64,000 nucleotides of DNA, from contig NZ_JAYKKJ010000007.1 in the NCBI RefSeq assembly GCF_035969385.1, positions 124,001 to 188,000 of the forward strand, read 5' to 3'. Below, in pieces: positions 58,031-64,000 of this stretch. The notes beneath the pieces are model-generated. The model worked only from the letters and a program-made list of their open reading frames with translations, did not search any database and had not been told where the DNA came from. Source of the stretch: SELP01 sp035969385. Its GTDB lineage: Bacteria; Pseudomonadota; Alphaproteobacteria; Rhodobacterales; Rhodobacteraceae. Numbering within the stretch: position 1 is the stretch's first letter; the number at the start of each line of letters is the position of its first letter. The position numbers and the translations under genes are program-made.

Positions 58031-59131
58031 TTGACGACATCTGGAACGGACGCCGCGTTCGTTGAATTTGAACGCGTGCAGAAGAGCTACGACGGCGAAA
58101 CACTCGTTGTAAAAGACCTCAACCTTTCGATGCCCAAAGGCGAGTTTCTGACGATGCTTGGGCCGTCAGGGTCGGGCAAGACCACCTGCCTGATGATGCT
58201 GGCCGGGTTCGAGACGGCAACGCACGGGGCGATCCGGTTGGATGGTGTATCGATCAACGACATTCCGCCGCACAAGCGCGGGATCGGCATGGTGTTCCAG
58301 AACTACGCCCTGTTCCCGCACATGACGATTGCCGAAAACCTGTCCTTCCCGCTCGAAGTTCGCAAGATGGGCAAGTCGGAGCGGGAAGAGAAGGTCAAGC
58401 GCGCGCTGGACATGGTGCAGATGGGTGCCTTTGGCGGCCGTCGTCCGGCCCAGCTTTCGGGTGGTCAGCAGCAGCGTGTCGCCCTTGCCCGCGCATTGGT
58501 GTTCGAACCGGAACTGGTTTTGATGGACGAACCGCTGGGTGCGCTGGACAAACAGCTGCGCGAACACATGCAGTTCGAGATTACCCGCCTTGCCCATGAA
58601 CTGGGGATCACCACGGTCTACGTGACGCACGACCAGACCGAGGCGCTGACCATGTCGGACCGCGTTGCGGTGTTCAACGATGGCGTCATTCAGCAGCTGG
58701 CCCCGCCGGATCAGCTCTATGAAAGCCCGGACAACAGCTTCGTTGCCCAGTTCATTGGCGAAAACAACACGCTATCGGGCGTCGTGAAATCGATCAGCGG
58801 TGACCGCTGTGTCGTCGAGTTGGACGGCGGCGGCGAAATTGATGCCAAGCCTGTCAACGTCAGCAAGGTGGGCGAACGTACCACCCTGTCGATCCGCCCC
58901 GAACGGGTCGAGATCGACAAGAAGCGTCTGCACAAGGACGCCCATACGCTTCAGGCCGAGGTTCTGGAGTTCATCTACATGGGCGATATTTTCCGGACCC
59001 GCCTGCGGGTTGCCGGTTCGGAAGACTTCATCATCAAGACACGCAACGCGCCCGATCAGGTGCGTCTGCAGCCGGGCACCCAGATCGAAATCGGCTGGCT
59101 TCCGGAAGATTGCCGCGCGCTGGACGCCTGA
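58031..59131 (+). CDS. potA: ABC transporter ATP-binding protein, spermidine/putrescine (PotA) type
   Basis: 366 residues from TTG 58031, chosen because AGGGAGAG is six to eight bases upstream and the first residues (TTSGTDAAFVEFERV) run into the domain. ATPase motifs: Walker A MLGPSGSGKTTCL, Q-loop VFQNYALFPHMT, signature LSGGQQQRVALARAL, Walker B LVLMDEPLGALD and the switch His in VTHDQTEA. A C-terminal TOBE-type domain (about 240-366) ends GWLPEDCRALDA. Head of a four-gene polyamine-type importer; whether the ligand is a polyamine is inferred. Confidence 0.9.
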   Translation: MTTSGTDAAFVEFERVQKSYDGETLVVKDLNLSMPKGEFLTMLGPSGSGKTTCLMMLAGFETATHGAIRLDGVSINDIPPHKRGIGMVFQNYALFPHMTIAENLSFPLEVRKMGKSEREEKVKRALDMVQMGAFGGRRPAQLSGGQQQRVALARALVFEPELVLMDEPLGALDKQLREHMQFEITRLAHELGITTVYVTHDQTEALTMSDRVAVFNDGVIQQLAPPDQLYESPDNSFVAQFIGENNTLSGVVKSISGDRCVVELDGGGEIDAKPVNVSKVGERTTLSIRPERVEIDKKRLHKDAHTLQAEVLEFIYMGDIFRTRLRVAGSEDFIIKTRNAPDQVRLQPGTQIEIGWLPEDCRALDA

Positions 59132-59139
59132 TCGGCGTT

Positions 59140-59182
59140 TCGCACGTGCGAACGGAGTGGCCGACCCCCGCCCGGAGGGCGG
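59140..59182 (+). promoter_or_regulatory. Palindrome and hairpin between ATPase and binding-protein genes
   Basis: TTCGCACGTGCGAA (59140-59153) is a perfect 14-base palindrome starting nine bases after the potA stop. CCGCCC-GGA-GGGCGG (59168-59182) follows. Together they may attenuate transcription or protect RNA ends between the ATPase and solute-binding-protein genes; no T-tract follows. Confidence 0.5.
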
Positions 59183-59225
59183 TCACCTGAAACGATGAAA
59201 CCGGGTTATAACACGGGAGAATAGT

Positions 59226-60338
<1,113 letters not shown>

Positions 60339-60350
60339 GGGCAACACTTC

Positions 60351-60377
60351 GGAAGGGGCCGCGCGTCGGCCCCTTCC
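60351..60377 (+). terminator. Attenuator-type hairpin after the binding-protein gene
   Basis: Eleven-base-pair stem GGAAGGGGCCG/CGGCCCCTTCC with a five-base loop, followed by ACCCCTTTATTCG. Such hairpins after the binding-protein gene usually keep the downstream permeases at lower expression. The T-tract is short, so read-through is expected. Confidence 0.7.
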
Positions 60378-60443
60378 ACCCCTTTATTCGTTTGGACATT
60401 TTCAAAGATCCGATCGGCAAAAACAAAGACCAACGGGGACGCG

Positions 60444-62111
60444 ATGACAGATACGACCAATTCAGGCCCGATGCTGGCAGCGGACGGACGGCCGCTGAAG
60501 CAAAGCCTTGCCCGCGCGCTGCGGCGTCAAAAGATCCGCGCCCTGATGCTGATCGCGCCGCTTTTGCTGTTCATCATGCTCACCTTCATCGTTCCGATCG
60601 GCAAGATGCTGCTCCGGTCGGTTCAAGACCACATCGTCGGCAATACGCTGCCGGGGACGGTCGAGGCGTTGGAGGATTGGGATGGCCAATCCGCCGAGTC
60701 CTTGGATGATGCGGTGTTCCAGAACCTCTTTATCGACCTGTTCAAAGCAGCCGAGGCCAAGGAGCACACCAAGCTCGGCACCCGCCTAAACTATGAACAA
60801 ACCGGCATTTCGTCGCTGTTCCGCACAACTGGCCGGAACCTGGACGACATCGGCGAACCCTTCCAGGATTGGCTGGAAGATACGGATGCGCGGTTCAAGG
60901 AAGGCGCGTTCTGGTTCGAACTGATGTCTGGAACCGGTGGCGAAGCCGTTCTTGAGGAACGCCGCGACCTTTGGGCCGCGCTGGTTGGCGAGGGCATGGC
61001 CGGGGATATCGGGTTTAGCCTGTCGGGCGATGTGGCAGAACTGCTGCCCTGGACCGCGAAGGCCTATTCCGACTGGGCGATCTATACCGCCATCGCCGAC
61101 GAAGACGTGGTTGCTGAAGAAGACCCGTGGGAGGCCGTCTATGGCGCGCTTGCCATCGACATGCGCAATCCGGAAACGCTTGCCGCGATTGCGAATTATT
61201 CCGGGCCCGGTGCGGATGCACTTCAGGCCGCTGTCGCCAATATCGACGCGATGCCCACCACTACGTTCCGCGAGGCCTTTGCGGCAGAGGACGAGGATTG
61301 GCTGAGCGTCGACAATTGGCGGACCATTTCGGTCTATAGCCCGAACTATACCATGGGTTATTTCCTCAACTCGATCGACATGGAACTGGGTTTTGACGGG
61401 GTTCAGGCCCGGCCAGAGAACCAGCAGATCTATATGAAGCTGTTCGTTCGGACGCTGAAGATGTCCGTTATCATCACGCTCAGCTGTATCTTGTTGGGTT
61501 ATCCGGTGGCGTGGATCCTTGCCAACTTGCCTGCGCGCAGCGCCAACATCCTGATGATCCTTGTCCTCCTGCCATTCTGGACCTCGCTTCTGGTGCGGAC
61601 CTCGGCCTGGAAGGTGCTGCTGCAGCAACAGGGGGTGATCAACGACCTGCTGGTCTGGCTGGGCTTCGTGGATGACGCGAACCGTCTGATCCTGATGAAC
61701 AACTCGACGGGCACGATCATCGCGATGACGCATATCCTGCTTCCGTTCATGATCCTGCCGCTCTACTCGGTGATGAAAACCATCCCGCCCAGCTATCTGC
61801 GCGCCGCCAAATCGCTTGGCGCGACCAACTGGACGGCCTTCTGGCGGGTTTATTTCCCGCAGTCGGTGCCGGGCATCGGGGCCGGGTCGATCCTCGTGTT
61901 CATCCTCGCCATCGGCTACTACATCACGCCCGAAATCGTCGGCGGGACCGACGGTGTCTTCATCTCGAACCGGATTGCCTATCACATTTCCAGCTCGCTC
62001 AACTGGGGCCTTGCGGCCGCGCTGGGCACAATCCTGCTGGCGGTGGTTCTGATCCTCTACTGGCTCTACGACAAGATCGTGGGCATCGATAACGTGAAAC
62101 TGGGGGGCTGA
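60444..62111 (+). CDS. ABC permease (PotB type) with very large periplasmic insert
   Basis: 555 residues, about twice the usual PotB length (about 280-310). TM1 (about 36-56, LIAPLLLFIMLTFIVPIGKML) is followed by about 280 acidic residues (about 57-335; EDWDGQSAESLDDA, EEDPWEAVYGALAI, AEDEDWLSVDNW) before TM2 (about 340-360). The remaining core is normal, with the EAA loop YLRAAKSLGATNWTAFWRV. The insert lies in the periplasm if TM1 runs in-to-out. It is predicted to sit near the binding protein. No frameshift is seen, and both ends join the core cleanly. Confidence 0.88.
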   Translation: MTDTTNSGPMLAADGRPLKQSLARALRRQKIRALMLIAPLLLFIMLTFIVPIGKMLLRSVQDHIVGNTLPGTVEALEDWDGQSAESLDDAVFQNLFIDLFKAAEAKEHTKLGTRLNYEQTGISSLFRTTGRNLDDIGEPFQDWLEDTDARFKEGAFWFELMSGTGGEAVLEERRDLWAALVGEGMAGDIGFSLSGDVAELLPWTAKAYSDWAIYTAIADEDVVAEEDPWEAVYGALAIDMRNPETLAAIANYSGPGADALQAAVANIDAMPTTTFREAFAAEDEDWLSVDNWRTISVYSPNYTMGYFLNSIDMELGFDGVQARPENQQIYMKLFVRTLKMSVIITLSCILLGYPVAWILANLPARSANILMILVLLPFWTSLLVRTSAWKVLLQQQGVINDLLVWLGFVDDANRLILMNNSTGTIIAMTHILLPFMILPLYSVMKTIPPSYLRAAKSLGATNWTAFWRVYFPQSVPGIGAGSILVFILAIGYYITPEIVGGTDGVFISNRIAYHISSSLNWGLAAALGTILLAVVLILYWLYDKIVGIDNVKLGG

Positions 62112-62114
62112 GGC

Positions 62115-63500
62115 ATGTCTGACCTGATCGTTCAAAACCGTCGGCCGCAACTGGCCAGTTTCACAGGCCCCCTTTCGGCAGTCTTTGGTGCAATGTTCGG
62201 CTTTGTCGTCGGCAATGTCTTTGGCAACCCATGGACCGGGGCGCTGGCCGGTGCGGTGTTTGGCGCGGCCTTGGCGGCTGTGTTGCACATGGCCCCGCTG
62301 TCGCGTCGCAATGGCCGGCTGGGCACCATCGCGGCCTGCCTGATCGCCGGTCTTGTGATCGGTGGGACGGGCGGGGCTGTTGGGGGCGCAATCATCGGCG
62401 CCATTCTCAGCTGGTTCGTCTATTGGCTCGATAGCGGCGACTACCGCGCCGGCAGCCCGATCTATGCGACCTCGCTTCAGGTGCTGTGGGACAATACCTT
62501 TCTGCTGATCTGCGGGTTGATCTTCTTCTTCCTGATCGCGCCGCTGGTTCCGGTCATGTGGCTGAGCTTTAACGCGCAGGACTTCTTTACCTTCACGCCC
62601 GAGATGCTGAATTTCGACCCGGCTGGCTATTCGCTGAAGCACTATCGCAGCTTCTTTGGCACCGAAGGCAACCCGATGCTGGGCCTGATCCTTGGGTTCG
62701 GGGCTGGGGTCGCGCTGGCGGTAGTGTTGCGTGTCCTTTCCGGCCCGCGCGAGGTGCTGGGATGGGTCGCGCCGATCCTGAGCCTGACGGTGATCGGACT
62801 TGTCGTGGGCAAGCTGTGGGGTGTCGGCGGGGCCGAATGGATGACGCCGCTGAAGAACTCGCTGATCATCGCACCGATCGCGACATTCCTGTCGGTGTCC
62901 TTCGGAACGCTGGCCGCCATCGGCCTGTCGCAAAGCCACGTTCCCGGCCGCCGCGCGATCATGGCGATCCTGATCTCGCCGATGATCGTGCCGCTGATCA
63001 TTTCGGCCACAGGCATGTTCTTCTTCTACGCGCCGCTGGGCAACTGGCTTGAGGCGACGCTGGGGCTGAACCAGTCGTTTGTCGGCTTCGTCAAGGTGAT
63101 CCTGGCCCACGCCGCGCTTGGCATTCCCTTCGTGATCATCACCGTGACGGCGACGCTTGTCGGATTTGATCGGTCGCTGACCCGTGCGGCGGCGAACATG
63201 GGGGCCGATCCGGTGACGACCTTCTTCCGGGTGCAAATGCCGCTGATCCTTCCCGGTGTGATTTCGGGCGGGCTGTTCGCCTTCATCACCTCGTTCGACG
63301 AAGTGGTCGTGGTGCTGTTCGTCGGCTCTGCCCAGCAGCAGACCCTGCCGTGGCAGATGTTCACCGGCCTGCGCGAACAGATCAGCCCGACAATCCTTGC
63401 CGCGGCAACGATCCTCGTGACGATCTCGATCCTGCTGTTGGCGATGGTGGAACTGCTGCGCCGCCGGTCGGAACGGCTGCGGGGCATGTCGCCCAGCTGA
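62115..63500 (+). CDS. ABC permease (PotC type) with extra membrane segments
   Basis: 461 residues against about 260-290 for PotC. An added Gly/Ala-rich N-terminal region (about 15-106) has about three or four hydrophobic helices (SAVFGAMFGFVVGNVFG, WTGALAGAVFGAALAAV, TIAACLIAGLVIGGTGG, AVGGAIIGAILSWFVYWL). Then comes the usual first helix (about 128-150). A second added helix pair (about 188-232) precedes the core, whose EAA loop is LTRAAANMGADPVTTFFRV. With its partner it forms the importer channel. Starts four bases after the previous stop. Confidence 0.88.
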   Translation: MSDLIVQNRRPQLASFTGPLSAVFGAMFGFVVGNVFGNPWTGALAGAVFGAALAAVLHMAPLSRRNGRLGTIAACLIAGLVIGGTGGAVGGAIIGAILSWFVYWLDSGDYRAGSPIYATSLQVLWDNTFLLICGLIFFFLIAPLVPVMWLSFNAQDFFTFTPEMLNFDPAGYSLKHYRSFFGTEGNPMLGLILGFGAGVALAVVLRVLSGPREVLGWVAPILSLTVIGLVVGKLWGVGGAEWMTPLKNSLIIAPIATFLSVSFGTLAAIGLSQSHVPGRRAIMAILISPMIVPLIISATGMFFFYAPLGNWLEATLGLNQSFVGFVKVILAHAALGIPFVIITVTATLVGFDRSLTRAAANMGADPVTTFFRVQMPLILPGVISGGLFAFITSFDEVVVVLFVGSAQQQTLPWQMFTGLREQISPTILAAATILVTISILLLAMVELLRRRSERLRGMSPS

Positions 63501-63525
63501 TCCCGTCAGGGGCAAGACAATGATC

Positions 63526-63552
63526 AGGCCCGCCTAACCGGCGGGCCTTTTT
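63526..63552 (+). terminator. Rho-independent terminator of the ABC operon
   Basis: Stem GGCCCGCC/GGCGGGCC with loop TAACC (63527-63547), followed by TTTTT (63548-63552). It is shared with the convergent AEC gene, whose stop adjoins it. Confidence 0.9.
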
Positions 63553-64000
63553 CATGGCAGGATCGACAGCCAGAAGGTGCCGGTCAGGATCGTCCCTGCC
63601 GTCCCGACAAGCACCGCCGATGCCGCGACCCGCTTGGCCCGGTCATACATGTTGGCAAAGAGATAGGCGTTGACCCCCGGTGCCATGGCCGCAGTGATTA
63701 CTGCCGAGCGAACGGAACCGGTGTCCAGCCCGAACAGGTGCACCAATGCCCACGTCACCGCCGGGTGCAGCAGAAGCGAGACAGCGACGATGAACAGGAT
63801 CGTCCGCATGTCCCCTTCGGGCCGGTAGCGGAACAGGATACCGCCCAGTCCGAACAGCGCGACAGGCAGGCCCGCCCGGACCACCAGGTCCACCGCTTCG
63901 GTGAAGACATGGGGCAGGGGGATGCCGCCAAGGTTCACGGCAAACCCCAGTGCGATCCCGATCACCAGCGCATTGCGGAACATCGCCCGCAGCACCTTGC
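63552..64000 (-). CDS. AEC-family transporter, truncated by the window end
   Basis: The C-terminal ~149 residues are visible and the frame stays open to the last base; the GTG at 63995 is not claimed as the start. Several helices (ALVIGIALGFAVNLGGI, GLPVALFGLGGILF, ILFIVAVSLLLHPAVTWAL, VLVGTAGTILTGTFWLSIL) and the conserved MAPGVNAYLFANMY stretch fit AEC (auxin efflux carrier-like) proteins. Substrate unknown; AEC members export malate or malonate-like acids. It converges with the ABC operon. Confidence 0.8.
   Translation of the reverse strand, partial: KVLRAMFRNALVIGIALGFAVNLGGIPLPHVFTEAVDLVVRAGLPVALFGLGGILFRYRPEGDMRTILFIVAVSLLLHPAVTWALVHLFGLDTGSVRSAVITAAMAPGVNAYLFANMYDRAKRVAASAVLVGTAGTILTGTFWLSILP

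Noticed and set aside
60786..63515. Minus-strand frame of about 909 codons opposite the two ABC permeases
   Set aside because: Composition is that of reversed GC-rich membrane-protein coding DNA (Arg/His/Gln-rich); the permeases on the plus strand have full family motifs.

Overview
The window looks like chromosome of a high-GC alphaproteobacterium of the Rhodobacteraceae (Roseobacter/Paracoccus type). Grounds: a complete beta-hydroxyaspartate cycle cluster (bhcR divergent from bhcABCD), a nuo operon with extra open reading frames between nuoE and nuoF, a Paracoccus-like aa3 oxidase subunit I, and DUF2927, DUF5337, DUF2244 and DUF1285 proteins. Genes are dense, with many ATGA or TGATG overlaps. 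No rRNA, prophage, integrase or CRISPR array was seen.

Layout. 1-552: 3' part of a DUF1285 gene. 802-9364: leucine/isovalerate degradation operon (isovaleryl-CoA dehydrogenase, both methylcrotonyl-CoA carboxylase subunits, methylglutaconyl-CoA hydratase, HMG-CoA lyase) with a GST and three extra small genes (a secreted four-cysteine protein, a four-helix membrane protein, a staphylococcal-nuclease-like protein). 9361-9632: a short non-autonomous transposon-like element flanked by CTAG, against a convergent diguanylate cyclase. 10632-18129: respiratory complex I genes nuoA-B-C, a sulfotransferase, nuoD-E, a membrane protein sharing a helix-hairpin-helix-like domain with the NuoE tail, DUF5337, nuoF and a zinc-ribbon membrane peptide. 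nuoG to nuoN are absent. An rRNA methyltransferase gene follows.

19221-26425: bhcR and bhcABCD (glyoxylate/glycolate assimilation to oxaloacetate), then adenine deaminase. 26494-29099: a sodium:amino-acid symporter with a universal stress protein, divergent from an Lrp-type regulator. 29128-34318: a minus-strand sulfide/persulfide operon (Crp-type regulator with a cysteine pair, persulfide dioxygenase, phosphatase-like/SQR fusion, SulP permease). 34430-39764: HAD phosphatase, a non-pyrrolysine MttB-family methyltransferase, a luciferase-like monooxygenase, a GNAT-like protein and a secreted CAP protein. 39841-41180: dtd and a PfkB sugar kinase.

41254-46844: a compact minus-strand cluster (two-TM peptide, XpaC, TelA, DUF2927 lipoprotein, SPFH-GYF protein, double zinc-ribbon membrane protein) that looks like a membrane-stress or toxic-anion system without PspA. 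47017-51548: housekeeping and unknown genes (RluB-type pseudouridine synthase, tadA, DUF5671, metallo-hydrolase, ceramidase-like, DUF2244). 51777-53450: ctaD. 53838-57547: PLP aminotransferase, a small unknown gene, lipB, and a LytTR regulator divergent from a DUF2306 membrane protein. 57616-57702: tRNA-Leu(GAG). 58031-63500: polyamine-type ABC transporter with two strikingly enlarged permeases. The window ends inside an AEC-family transporter.

A family of GGTGGGT-type palindromes, some within a longer conserved unit, recurs in intergenic gaps near 24.5, 39.8, 47.9, 48.0 and 51.6 kb.
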